From contig NZ_AODE01000018.1 of NCBI RefSeq assembly GCF_000525855.1, positions 29,580 to 93,579 on the forward strand: DNA of 64,000 bases, given 5' to 3'. Positions 9,441 through 18,421 of this stretch are shown here, piece after piece; the stretch's first letter is position 1, and each line of letters starts with the position of its first letter. Made by a program: the position numbers and the translations under genes. The DNA is from Listeria cornellensis FSL F6-0969 (GTDB lineage Bacteria; Bacillota; Bacilli; Lactobacillales; Listeriaceae). The notes under the pieces are model-generated. The model had not been told where the DNA came from. It was given only the letters and a program-made list of their open reading frames with translations, and did no database searches.

Positions 9441-9880
9441 TCAAGGATTACATTTTTTCTTAACAGTATGAGAATAACTATATTTTTTTTCTTGATGGTT
9501 CTAAATTCCAAGGCGATTTTATACTCCCTGCAAATTGAACATGACATAAGTATTGATTTGACATTGACCCGCTGTTTTTCCAATACTTGCTTTTTTTTAT
9601 GTTTATTCTCCAACAGTTTGTAACTGCGACTAGCGTGGGCGCCCTGTACATTAGCATTACCATAATTTTTAGTTAGTGTTGATTTTGGCTCAACACTTAG
9701 CGACCAAACGCCATTTCGTTTAATCCATGTAACTTTCTTAAAGTAATCGCTATACGTATGGCTGTTAATCGCCTTAGCTTCTACAGTTTCATTAAAAAAT
9801 GGTACAAAGCTGACACACAAAATCGCTACACAACATAAAACTTTAATTAATATCATTTGAGCTTTTTTCGCCTTTTGCAT
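9441..9880 (-). pseudogene. DUF2599 secreted protein, broken at two T8 tracts
   Basis: A signal peptide (LIKVLCCVAILCVSFVPFF, then VEAKA) is followed by VTWIKRNGVWSLSVEPKS. The frame then shifts at the T8 tract 9591-9598. The next frame supplies KYWKNSGSMSNQYLCHVQFA and PWNLEPSR, and a second T8 (9483-9490) must lose a base to reach the conserved end VKKKCNP and the stop at 9441. The Trp, two Cys and PWNxEPSR motifs are those of DUF2599. The repaired protein has about 145 residues. Function unknown; exported. Confidence 0.8.
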
Positions 9881-10084
9881 GAATATAATTCTCCCTTATT
9901 AGTTAGTTTTATTCAAATTGTTTGATACTCCCTCCATTCTCCCCTTTGAGTCATATACCTGTTAACATTATCATATAAATAAAGATGTTAACCAATTTAG
10001 TCGTGAACGTCGATTTTTCGTTCGTGAACGCTAAAAATGATGTTTTTTTAATTTACATATGTAACAAAACACTTCAGTTGGCCC

Positions 10085-10140
10085 CAAATCGAGCAGGAGG
10101 ATACCGTACGTACCCGTTCGGTATACGGCGGTTCAATAGC
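10085..10140 (-). mobile_element. Remnant of a second group IIC intron (domain V/VI)
   Basis: Read on the minus strand the segment begins TTGAACCGCCGTATA, as in the intact intron's domain V. It continues with GGTACGTACGGT and then CCTCC and CTCGATT as in domain VI, but most of the VI stem is deleted. In the same strand a frame reads LLNRRIPNGYV, like the C-terminal NRRxPNG tail of GsI-IIC maturases. No RT blocks are left between 10140 and 10690, so this is an old, mostly deleted copy in the opposite orientation. An open plus-strand frame across it is a shadow. Confidence 0.65.
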
Positions 10141-10463
10141 TTGAGTGTAGCACCTCGTATCTTTTGGAGATATCTTTATATCCAATGGATACGTGGGTTC
10201 TTTCTAAGTGAGTATTCTCAGCAGAATGAGAAGGAGATAACCTTACTAGAATGACGAGAATCGATGAATCAGGAGTATATCATATTCTTCATGATTAAGG
10301 GACAATCACGCGCTGTAGCTGCACAAAAAAGCGTCAATACACGAATAATCAGTGCCACCTTCTTTGACTATTTCCAAAAACTGTGTTAATTTCTAAAAGA
10401 AGCTAAGACGAGTTGCTAAACATGATGAGATGTAGGATGAGACGCGTTACCTCTTTTGAACTT

Positions 10464-10629
10464 TGGGGTAGGACGAAAAATTTTGCTTCACACAAATTGA
10501 GCGAAAGCGTTTGAAATGAGCAAGTTAGATGGAAGCCGGAAGCGGAGCGTACTTGCGTACGTGAGAACTGGAAGTCCATCTAACTTGCTCATTGCGAGTG
10601 CTTGCCGCCGATTTATATCATGTAGGCAC
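10464..10629 (+). repeat. Structured intergenic repeat, copy A (with 18-bp inverted repeat)
   Basis: Shares GGTAGGAYGAA, CACAAATYGAGC and ATTGCGARYGCTTGYCGCCG plus ATTTATAT, in the same order, with 23953-24039. Copy A carries an extra stem: arms 10515-10532 and 10576-10593 are perfectly complementary over 18 bp. It sits upstream of the preQ1 riboswitch. It is not coding on either strand and not a family I recognise. The rest of the 430-bp stretch from 10260 shows nothing else. Confidence 0.55.
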
Positions 10630-10642
10630 AAGTTTTAAGTTT

Positions 10643-10682
10643 CCGTGGTTCGTGATAATCCCACGTAAAAAAACTAAGGAGT
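10643..10682 (+). promoter_or_regulatory. preQ1-I riboswitch
   Basis: CCGTGGTTCGTGATAATCCC forms the P1/L1 hairpin (CGTGG / CCACG) and is followed by the A-rich tail ending AAACTAAGGAG. This is the class I preQ1 aptamer, an H-type pseudoknot. The CTAAGGAG tail includes the Shine-Dalgarno of queF at 10694, so ligand binding should hide it and lower translation of the queFCDE operon. Confidence 0.88.
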
Positions 10683-10693
10683 GAGAAGTAAAT

Positions 10694-11185
10694 ATGAGAA
10701 ACCAAGATGAACTGGCTGGTGTCACACATTTAGGAAATCAGGGGACGGAGTATTCTATGGATTACGCGCCGGAAGTGTTGGAAGCATTTCCGAATAAGCA
10801 TCCAGATAATGATTACTTTGTGAAATTTAATTGCCCTGAGTTTACGAGTCTTTGTCCGATGACTGGGCAGCCTGACTTTGCGACGATTTATATTTCCTAT
10901 GTGCCCGGTGAAAAAATGGTTGAAAGTAAGTCACTGAAGCTTTATTTGTTTAGTTTCCGAAACCATGGCGATTTTCATGAGGATTGTATCAATATCATAA
11001 TGAAGGATTTGATCGAGCTTATGGGGCCAAAATACATTGAAGTATGGGGGAAATTCACGCCGCGTGGTGGAATTTCAATTGATCCGTATGCGAATTATGG
11101 CAAACCTGGCACACGTTGGGAAGAAGTTGCGATGCATCGTTTAATGAATCATGATATGTACCCTGAAAAAGTGGATAATCGGTAG
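10694..11185 (+). CDS. queF: QueF, NADPH-dependent 7-cyano-7-deazaguanine reductase
   Basis: A cytosolic unimodular QueF of 163 residues that reduces preQ0 to preQ1, the last soluble step before tRNA insertion. [14 protein letters not shown] carries the active-site Cys that forms a thioimide with preQ0. The QueF motif [20 protein letters not shown] binds NADPH and holds the catalytic Asp and His. First gene of queFCDE, under a preQ1-I riboswitch whose tail is its ribosome site. The GTP cyclohydrolase that starts the pathway is not in the window. Confidence 0.97.
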   Translation: MRNQDELAGVTHLGNQGTEYSMDYAPEVLEAFPNKHPDNDYFVKFNCPEFTSLCPMTGQPDFATIYISYVPGEKMVESKSLKLYLFSFRNHGDFHEDCINIIMKDLIELMGPKYIEVWGKFTPRGGISIDPYANYGKPGTRWEEVAMHRLMNHDMYPEKVDNR

Positions 11186-11197
11186 GAGGAAATGAAA

Positions 11198-11866
11198 ATG
11201 ACAAATAAAAAAGCGTTAGTGGTTTTTTCTGGTGGGCAAGATTCGACGACTTGTTTGTTTCAAGCGATTCAGGATTATGGGAAAGAGAACGTGGAGGTTA
11301 TCACGTTTTTCTATGGTCAGCGGCACGCGATTGAGCTTGAGAAGGCGAAATGGATTGTGCGGGATTTGAATGTGAAGCAGACAATGATTGATACGTCGGT
11401 TATAAAACAAACGACAAATAATGCGTTGATGGATGACTCGATGGAGATTTCGCAAGGGGAATCGGAGGAGTATCCGAATACGTTTGTAGATGGGCGTAAT
11501 GCGCTGTTCTTGTTGCTTGCGGGGACGTATGCGAAAGGGCAGGGCATTACGGATATTATTATTGGTGTATGTGAAACGGACTTTAGTGGGTATCCGGATT
11601 GTCGTGATGTGTTTGTGAAATCGATGAACGTGACGCTGAACTTGGCGATGGATTTCCCGTTTGTGGTGAAGACGCCGTTGATGTATTTGACGAAGGCGGA
11701 AACGTGGGCGCTGGCGGATGAGCTGGGACGGCTGGACTATGTTCGGGAGCATACGCATACGTGTTATATGGGCGTGGACGGGGGATGTGGCGAGTGTCCG
11801 AGCTGTCTGTTGCGGGAGCAGGGCTTGAAGGAGTACTTGGCAGCGAAGGCTGGAAGCGCGATATGA
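11198..11866 (+). CDS. queC: QueC, 7-cyano-7-deazaguanine synthase
   Basis: An ATP-dependent synthase of 222 residues that converts 7-carboxy-7-deazaguanine to preQ0. The PP-loop SGGQDSTT starts at about residue 10. The C-terminal zinc knuckle [15 protein letters not shown] supplies four Cys. ATG 11198 is preferred to 11192 because AGGAGG at 11184-11189 is only two bases from the first but eight from the second. The stop overlaps the start of queD. Confidence 0.96.
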   Translation: MTNKKALVVFSGGQDSTTCLFQAIQDYGKENVEVITFFYGQRHAIELEKAKWIVRDLNVKQTMIDTSVIKQTTNNALMDDSMEISQGESEEYPNTFVDGRNALFLLLAGTYAKGQGITDIIIGVCETDFSGYPDCRDVFVKSMNVTLNLAMDFPFVVKTPLMYLTKAETWALADELGRLDYVREHTHTCYMGVDGGCGECPSCLLREQGLKEYLAAKAGSAI

Positions 11867-12291
11867 TGAGGATTGCGAAGGAGTTTACGTTCGATATGGC
11901 GCATATGTTGGATGGGCATGACGGGAAATGTCATAATCTGCATGGTCATACGTATACGCTACAGGTGGAAGTGGCTGGGGACTTGATTGCGAATGGTCCG
12001 AAGGCTGGGATGGTGCTAGATTACGGTGATATTAAGCGAATCGTGAAGGAGCATGTGACGGCAAAATTGGACCATGCTTTTGCTTATTTTGAGGGAAATG
12101 AGAACGAGTGTCGTATTGCAAAATTACTGCAGGAGATGGATCGCAAAACGGTCGCGTTACCTTGTCGCACGACGGCGGAGGGGATGGCTGTGGTGATCCA
12201 TGATTGGTTAGCGCCGTACTTGTCGGTTTGCGCGATTCGACTTGGTGAGACACCGACTTCCTTTTGTGAGTATAGAGGTGAACTATCATGA
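11863..12291 (+). CDS. queD: QueD, 6-carboxy-5,6,7,8-tetrahydropterin synthase
   Basis: A 142-residue QueD of the PTPS fold. The zinc-binding His residues are in FDMAHML (first) and NLHGHTY (pair), and the catalytic Cys is in [15 protein letters not shown] and [12 protein letters not shown] complete the active site. It converts 7,8-dihydroneopterin triphosphate to CPH4. ATG 11863 overlaps the queC stop (ATGA); 11866 is equally possible. Upstream in-frame codons to 11761 lie inside queC and are not used. Confidence 0.96.
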   Translation: MMRIAKEFTFDMAHMLDGHDGKCHNLHGHTYTLQVEVAGDLIANGPKAGMVLDYGDIKRIVKEHVTAKLDHAFAYFEGNENECRIAKLLQEMDRKTVALPCRTTAEGMAVVIHDWLAPYLSVCAIRLGETPTSFCEYRGELS

Positions 12292-12902
12292 TGGACCACG
12301 AGTATCGGATTGTAGAGATTTTTGAGACGATGCAGGGTGAGGGTTATAATACGGGGATGCCGAGCGTTTTTATTCGGTTTGGCCGGTGTAACTTGGATTG
12401 CCCGTGGTGTGATACGAATTATAATGAATTTGAGATGATGACGGGTCAGCAGATTTTGGATGAGGTGCATAAATATACAGCGCGAAATATTGTCATAACT
12501 GGTGGCGAGCCGACGATTCAACGCGGGATTGAGGAACTTTTGCAAGTTTTGAAGGCGGAAGGTTATTATTTGGCGATTGAGACGAATGGCTTGAAGGAAG
12601 TGCCGGCTGAGATTGATTATGTGGCAACGAGTCCGAAGCGCTTATACAGTAAAATGTATGAAAAACGTCATTTATCGCGTGCGGATGAAGTTCGGATCGT
12701 TGTGGACGGAGATATCCAGGAATTCTGCGCGCAGATAGAGGCGTTGATTCCTGCGAAACGGTATTATTTGTCGCCGTGTGAAGTGGATGGCGGATTTAAT
12801 ATGTTGGAAACGATCAGCCAACTTGGAAAATTGAATGCGGAGCGTAGCGAGAATAAGTGGTCGCTTAGTATTCAGACGCATAAATTGGCGGGGATTGAGT
12901 AG
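12288..12902 (+). CDS. queE: QueE, 7-carboxy-7-deazaguanine synthase
   Basis: A radical SAM enzyme of 204 residues that contracts CPH4 to CDG. It has the QueE-type cluster motif RCNLDCPWCDT, the SAM loop ITGGEP and an N-terminal IFETMQGEGYNTGMPSVFIR substrate segment. The start overlaps the queD stop (ATGA). Last gene of queFCDE; a terminator follows. Confidence 0.96.
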   Translation: MMDHEYRIVEIFETMQGEGYNTGMPSVFIRFGRCNLDCPWCDTNYNEFEMMTGQQILDEVHKYTARNIVITGGEPTIQRGIEELLQVLKAEGYYLAIETNGLKEVPAEIDYVATSPKRLYSKMYEKRHLSRADEVRIVVDGDIQEFCAQIEALIPAKRYYLSPCEVDGGFNMLETISQLGKLNAERSENKWSLSIQTHKLAGIE

Positions 12903-12918
12903 ATTGATAGAAAGAGAG

Positions 12919-12957
12919 CTTATCTTGTAAATTAGCGTTTACAGGATAAGTTTTTTT
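12919..12957 (+). terminator. Terminator after queFCDE
   Basis: CTTATCTTGTAAA pairs with TTTACAGGATAAG and T7 follows. Confidence 0.85.
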
Positions 12958-13089
12958 ATGGAATCATTTATTCCTGAGTGACAGAAACTTTTGATAAAAT
13001 GCTATTATTTCGTGTGTTGGCATATAGTATAGAGGTGTAGCTAGATAGATGGACGTGTGCCTTTACGAGATACGAGAGGAGTTTTTTAT

Positions 13090-16000
13090 ATGATGAAAAA
13101 AAGAATGAAGATGCCATTTGTTATTCTTCTGATTTTTACGATTACGATGATTGGACCGATAAATAGTGCGGGGCTTGGTCAGTGGTTTTCGACTGGGGTT
13201 TTGGCTGGGACTGGGTTATCACTTGTTGTGGATAAGCCAAAACAGACGGAGAATCGCCAGTTTAGTTTGACTGTAAAAGACGAGACGGCGCTGAGTTATT
13301 CGGATGATCCACCGAGTGATGAGGAGACGGTAAATGCTGTTTCCATTGCGATTCCGGTTGGGATGGTTCTGGATTTAGCGGCGACGCAGGAGCATAATGC
13401 TGCGAAAAATGCGGGTACGCTTGATTTTGATGAGGAGTCTGGGATTGCTCAGGTGACTTGGAATAGTGAAGCGACGGAGCATGTGTATGATTTACTTTTG
13501 ACGGCTGAAAAGGCGCAGAGTTATGCGTTGCAGGCTGTGAGATATGATGCGAGTGGTAATGAAGTGGAGTCGAATGTGGTGACGGTTGCGATTGAGCCGG
13601 AACAGGTGGAGGAAGTGACACCGAAAATAGAAAAAGGTGAAACAGTGACGCCACCAAGCCCGAAAGTGATGCCAAGAGTTGTGGATGAAATAGTTACTCT
13701 TATGGATGTTATTGATCCAAGTGTGGCAAATGTGAGCACGTTGACGGAGTTTCATAGTGCCATGATGAATAAGGATATCGCGACAATTAACGTTTTAGCG
13801 GATATTAATTATGCGGCGTTTTCTGCGGCGGATGCGAGTCCAACGAATACGGGTGCGTATTATCAAAGGATGCCGGAACGTTCGTTTACAATAAATGGGA
13901 ATGGACACACGATTGATTTTAGAAATCAGTCTTATGCACCGACAGATACGTATTCTTTGCCAAAAGTGGTGACATTTAATGATTTGAATACGTATGGGAA
14001 AAATTATTATGGTTTTTATACGGATAATTCAGCGGGTGGAACGAATGCGACGAACACGATTGTTTATAATAATGTAAATTACCGTGGATCTCAAGCGATT
14101 CATGCTCCAGCAACGACAACTAAAATTTCAGGAAAATCTTCTTTTGCGCAGACGAATAGTTATGTGAGTCCTTTTGATGGCGTGAGTTATACGACGCTTG
14201 CGAATCAGACGACGTTTGCGGTTGGTGATATGAATATATTAAAAGGCGCGGACGTGAAGGTAACGAATGAATCTAGTGGTGCGATGTATATTTATACTGG
14301 TGGAACGGTAGATATTGCGGAGAACTCGGTTTTGGATATTTATACGTCTGGAACCAATGCTACGGTCGCGGATGGTGCAGTTTCAGGGATCACTAGTTAT
14401 GGAAATATTAATGTGCGTAATGGCGCGACGCTTAAGATGGATAATGCAGTTCCGGCGGCTGGGACAGCGGTTGGCGGGATTTGGATGAATGCTGGTACGT
14501 TTAGTGTTTCGAATAATGCAAAAGTGGATATTAAGGCTCGTGGCGCGATGTATTATGGTAGCCCGTTTTATATTTATGGTGCAGGAGTTCTGAATGTAAG
14601 TGATAATGCGGAGTTTAAGTTGGAAGCGACGGATACTGGGACTTCTACGCAGGATGTTTTTAGTACGGGGACTGGTACGATTTTGATTGGTAAAGATGGT
14701 GTGTTTGATGTCAGCTCGGATGGTACTGGGGCTAAGAACTTGGTTTATCTGCGTGGGGCTTCAAAATTCCAATTTGCGAATGCGAAGCGTGTCGATATTA
14801 GGTTTAATAATATGAATCCGGCTGCGACGGCTCGTTTGTTGCGGATGTCGGGGAACTTGGATGTAGATGTTCAGTCGATTCAGGCTTGGAATACGAAGAC
14901 TTGGACGGATGGCATGGATGATAATTCTAATTTTCTTTGGAATCCGATGTTTCAAGTGAAGGTGACATATAGCGCGGCGAACGTAACGGCTGCAACGGGT
15001 CAATCGGTAAACGCGGCGACAAAAAATAGTTTTACGACAAACTTTAGAACACAAAATTTCAAGCGTGTCCTTTTTGAAGGGATTCCGGATGTAGACGTGA
15101 CGATTGGGAATTTGAGTGATAATGAGGAGCGTGAAAATAGCCGGGTGATTACTGGGAAGGCAAATCCGGGTGCTATGGTGCAACTTTCTGGTGATCCTGC
15201 GATTCCGGTTGGGACGCTAGATTCGCCGAACGAAGAAGATAAGACAACGAAGTTTCATTTGATTGCGGATAATGACGGGAACTATCGCTATGAGCTGCCT
15301 ACGGGTACGATTTTGACGGCTGGGAATACGGTGCAGATTTATGCTTTCTTGAACGGGAAGGATGCTTCGGCGCAGACGGTTGTGCACGATGGTACGGCTC
15401 CTGAGGTACCGATTTTGGCCGCGATTAAAGATGTGGATGCGGTGATTAGTGGGCAAGCGGAGGCTGGTACGACGGTCACGATTTATGACGCGGAGGATGA
15501 TAGTGAGTTTGTGAGCGGTGTGACGAACGGAACGGGGGATTTTGGGATAGCGATTCCTGCTGAAAAACGTCCTTTGACTCCGAATAAAATGTATTATGCG
15601 GTGGCTAAGGATGGTACTGGAAACACGAGTGTTGCGTCCAATCAGATAGCTGTCTCGGATACAACGGCTCCGACGGCGGATGTGATCAGGCAGTTTGCAA
15701 CGCTGGGCGATAAGTTCACGACGAATCCGAAGAACTTAGTGGAAAATGTGACGGATAACGCTGGAAACGGCGATGATAATATTAGCTATGCGATTACAGA
15801 AGTACCTGATGTTTCTAAAATTGGCTACACGACGGCGACGGTGATGTTGACGGATGCTGCTGGAAATGCTGCAGAGTTTGTGATTCCTGTATTTGTGCAA
15901 AATGATAGCTCTATCAAAGATGAAAATCTTTTCTTGCATGCGAATGATTTCACGGTAGCAACAACAGACGTGCCAGCGACGCCGGCCGCATTGAAAGATA

Positions 16001-16593
16001 TGGTTTTAGAAATGGCAAATGTGCAAGCGTACTTTATTCCAACGGGTGAGAGCGTGATGACTTTTGTTCAAATAACTGGATTTGAGGCGATTACGTCGAC
16101 ACCTGGAAAGTATCAAGTAAAAGTGACGTTGGGTGAGTTAGAGCGTGAGATTACGGTCACAGTTCTGGCTGGGATGTTACAGTTTAAATCAGCGACACCG
16201 GAAATTTCATTTGGGACGGCGGCTATTAGTTCACGCGAGCAGTTTTTGAAGCCACAAGATGATGTGAAGTTAACGGTTGAGGATACGCGTTCGGAAGGGA
16301 CTGATTGGAGATTAACGGCGCAACTGGAATCTCCGCTTGCAACGGTGGATGGTGAGGAGTTAATCAACAGTCTGTTTGTTAGAAATCAGCAAGATGGGAA
16401 TGTGATTATGACCCCGCTAAATGGTGTAGCGAATGAGATTTTCTCGAATGCGTCAGGTTCAGATGGTGTGACGGAGATTGATTTAAATACGGCGGATGCT
16501 TCAGAGTTAGTGTTAAATGTTCGTCCAGGAACGGCGCGTGCCAATAAGGAATATAGCACGACGATTCATTGGACATTGGAAGATACGCCTTGA
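13090..16593 (+). CDS. Giant WxL-domain surface protein with bacterial Ig-like repeats
   Basis: A secreted protein of about 1167 residues. The signal segment is MPFVILLIFTITMIGPINSA. The middle (roughly residues 170-640) is Asn/Thr/Gly-rich with repeated short beta units (NGNGHTIDF, INVRNGATLKM), suggesting a right-handed beta-helix adhesin. About residues 690-900 carry Ig-like units bounded by DGTAPEVPIL and DTTAPTADV. The C-terminal WxL domain has its two motifs at W1073 (DWRLTAQL) and W1161 (IHWTLEDTP) and attaches non-covalently to peptidoglycan. ATG 13090 is preferred because GAGGAG precedes it by about 10 bases. It stands alone, not in a DUF916/WxL operon. Confidence 0.88.
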   Translation: MMKKRMKMPFVILLIFTITMIGPINSAGLGQWFSTGVLAGTGLSLVVDKPKQTENRQFSLTVKDETALSYSDDPPSDEETVNAVSIAIPVGMVLDLAATQEHNAAKNAGTLDFDEESGIAQVTWNSEATEHVYDLLLTAEKAQSYALQAVRYDASGNEVESNVVTVAIEPEQVEEVTPKIEKGETVTPPSPKVMPRVVDEIVTLMDVIDPSVANVSTLTEFHSAMMNKDIATINVLADINYAAFSAADASPTNTGAYYQRMPERSFTINGNGHTIDFRNQSYAPTDTYSLPKVVTFNDLNTYGKNYYGFYTDNSAGGTNATNTIVYNNVNYRGSQAIHAPATTTKISGKSSFAQTNSYVSPFDGVSYTTLANQTTFAVGDMNILKGADVKVTNESSGAMYIYTGGTVDIAENSVLDIYTSGTNATVADGAVSGITSYGNINVRNGATLKMDNAVPAAGTAVGGIWMNAGTFSVSNNAKVDIKARGAMYYGSPFYIYGAGVLNVSDNAEFKLEATDTGTSTQDVFSTGTGTILIGKDGVFDVSSDGTGAKNLVYLRGASKFQFANAKRVDIRFNNMNPAATARLLRMSGNLDVDVQSIQAWNTKTWTDGMDDNSNFLWNPMFQVKVTYSAANVTAATGQSVNAATKNSFTTNFRTQNFKRVLFEGIPDVDVTIGNLSDNEERENSRVITGKANPGAMVQLSGDPAIPVGTLDSPNEEDKTTKFHLIADNDGNYRYELPTGTILTAGNTVQIYAFLNGKDASAQTVVHDGTAPEVPILAAIKDVDAVISGQAEAGTTVTIYDAEDDSEFVSGVTNGTGDFGIAIPAEKRPLTPNKMYYAVAKDGTGNTSVASNQIAVSDTTAPTADVIRQFATLGDKFTTNPKNLVENVTDNAGNGDDNISYAITEVPDVSKIGYTTATVMLTDAAGNAAEFVIPVFVQNDSSIKDENLFLHANDFTVATTDVPATPAALKDMVLEMANVQAYFIPTGESVMTFVQITGFEAITSTPGKYQVKVTLGELEREITVTVLAGMLQFKSATPEISFGTAAISSREQFLKPQDDVKLTVEDTRSEGTDWRLTAQLESPLATVDGEELINSLFVRNQQDGNVIMTPLNGVANEIFSNASGSDGVTEIDLNTADASELVLNVRPGTARANKEYSTTIHWTLEDTP

Positions 16594-16604
16594 TATAGAT
16601 TAGT

Positions 16605-16641
16605 AAAAACACCAGAATGCGAGCAGCATTCTGGTGTTTTT
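16605..16641. terminator. Bidirectional terminator between convergent genes
   Basis: AAAAACACCAGAATGC and GCATTCTGGTGTTTTT are perfectly complementary. It serves the WxL gene and the histidine kinase gene. Confidence 0.9.
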
Positions 16642-17693
16642 ACTGTTTTGGTAATTGGATTATTATTTTTGTTCCTTTACCTTCACTGCTATCAACTGCA
16701 ATCTTCATTTCGTGTAGGTCCGCAATTCGCTTCACGATGGAGAGGCCAAGTCCACTACCACCGATTTTGGCTTGGCGCGAGAGGTCAGCTTTGTAAAATC
16801 GTTCAAAAATGCGTAATTGGTCTTCTTGGGAAATGCCGATTCCGCTGTCCTGGATGGTGATTTCGGTTTGGCCATCTTTGTTTTTTGCGAGCGTTACTTG
16901 AATCGTTCCATTTTCTGGGGTGAATTTGATTGCGTTATGAAAGAGGTTTTGCCAAACTTGGTAGAGTAGAGATTCGTCGCCGTAGATTTTGGTTGGTGTG
17001 AGGTCTACGATGACGTCTAGTTGTTTGTTTTGCCACTGGGGTTCGGCGGTTAGGATCATATCGCGGATTTGGTAGTCTAGCCGGAACTCGGTGGGATTGA
17101 GTTTGTAGTCATTTTTTTTCTAGTGCGGTCAATTTGAGTAGGTTCTCGCTGATTTTGGAGAGTCTGCTCGTTTCTGCTTGGATAATTTCTAGATAATGGG
17201 CGCGTTTTTCGGTGCTTAGGCTGTTGTCTTGGAGTAGTTTGGTGAAGCCGGAAATCGATGTGAGTGGTGATTGGATTTCGTGGGAAACATTGGCGATGAA
17301 GTCTTGTCGCAGTGTCTCCATTTCACCGAGTTGTTCTGCCATTTTTTCGACTTGGAGAACGGTGTCGCGAATATTACCATCATCCATGCGTTGCAGTGGG
17401 CGTAATTGTTCGCTGATTTGAAAGTTGCCGCGCCCGATTTCTTCTAGGACCGAGCGGAAAATTTTGAAATAGAGTCTCTCGTGTCTGAAAAAGAAGCGGC
17501 TGAGTATGAAGCCGATGAGAACCATGATGATGATGCCGCCTGCTGCGATGGTTGCTTGTTCTAGAATGGTCGGCCAGCTGAAGTCATATTGTCCTTTTAG
17601 CCACGTGAAAATGGTGTAGGATGCCAAATTAGATAGGATGAAAAAGACGCCGACCATGAGGCTACTGCCAATTGCTTTAAGTTTTTTCATCAT
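16640..17693 (-). pseudogene. Sensor histidine kinase, frameshifted at T8
   Basis: Two frames make one kinase of about 350 residues. The N-terminal frame has two membrane helices with a short outer loop, a linker, and the H-box DFIANVSHEIQSPLTSISGF. It breaks after LTALEKK at the eight-T tract 17112-17119. One T fewer continues into the second frame, which carries the N-box NLFHNAIKFTPENG, the G1 motif DSGIGI, F-box and G2 GGSGLGLSIVKR. It abuts the response regulator stop and forms a two-component system with it. The short extracellular loop suggests membrane-stress sensing. Probably intact in reality. Confidence 0.88.
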
Positions 17694-18365
17694 TTAGGCT
17701 TCCTCCAAGCGATAGCCGAGGCCGCGAATGGTGCGGATGGCAAAACCGGATATGTCGGTTGGAAATTTTTCGCGGAGGCGTTTGATATGGACGTCTACCG
17801 TGCGCTCGTCGCCTTCGTAATCGTAGCCCCAGATTTCTTCGATGAGCTGTTCTCTGGAAAAGGTCTTATCGGGATAGCCGGCGAGACGGAATAGGAGTTG
17901 GAATTCTTTTAATGGTAGCGTGATGGCGCGATTTTGAAGCATGACGAGCATCTCTTTTTCGTTAAGTGAGATGTTGCCGATGCGGATTTCTTGGGTTGCT
18001 AGGATTTGATAGCGTTTCAGAAGGACACGGGTTCTTGCTACAAGTTCTTCTGGTGCAAAGGGTTTGACGACGTAATCATCGGCGCCGAGGCTGAACCCTT
18101 TGATTTTCTGCTCTATTTCGCCACGTGCGGTCAGAAAAATGACGGGTATTTCTTGAAAGTTTTTGATGGCACTACATAGTTCCCAACCGTCCATGTTTGG
18201 CATCATAATATCGATTATCGCCAAGTCAACGGTCGTTTTTTCGAGAACGGCAAGCGCGTCAACGCCGTCTTCTGCATTGAAAACGGTGAAGCCTTCTTTT
18301 TCTAGAAAAATGGTGACGAGCTCACGAATGTTGCTATCGTCATCTACCATCAAAATGCGGTTCAT
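17694..18365 (-). CDS. OmpR-family response regulator
   Basis: 223 residues. The receiver domain has RILMVDDDSN (acidic pocket), phospho-Asp in DLAIIDIMMPNMDGW, Thr in VIFLTARG and Lys in VVKPFAPEEL. It is followed by a winged-helix output with TFSREQLIEEIWGYDYEGDERTV shortened here by wording to the core WGYDYEGDERTVDVHIKRLR. ATG 18365 follows GGAGGTGG; the GTG three codons upstream overlaps that site. Order on the minus strand is ABC exporter, regulator, kinase. A 32-bp perfect palindrome lies between the exporter stop and this start. Confidence 0.93.
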   Translation of the reverse strand: MNRILMVDDDSNIRELVTIFLEKEGFTVFNAEDGVDALAVLEKTTVDLAIIDIMMPNMDGWELCSAIKNFQEIPVIFLTARGEIEQKIKGFSLGADDYVVKPFAPEELVARTRVLLKRYQILATQEIRIGNISLNEKEMLVMLQNRAITLPLKEFQLLFRLAGYPDKTFSREQLIEEIWGYDYEGDERTVDVHIKRLREKFPTDISGFAIRTIRGLGYRLEEA

Positions 18366-18382
18366 TGTTTCCACCTCCGAAT

Positions 18383-18414
18383 GGTAGCGATATTTCCCGG
18401 GAAATATCGCTACC
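18383..18414. repeat. 32-bp perfect palindrome
   Basis: The half-site GGTAGCGATATTTCCC is followed by its exact reverse complement with no loop base. It lies in the 56-bp gap between the ABC exporter and the response regulator. The core TATTTCCCGGGAAATAT recurs once in the window, at 481-497. Confidence 0.75.
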
Positions 18415-18421
18415 TTTTGAA

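Noticed and set aside
9985..10254. 89-residue plus-strand frame
   Set aside because: It crosses the intron remnant, which makes sense on the other strand, and has no ribosome site.
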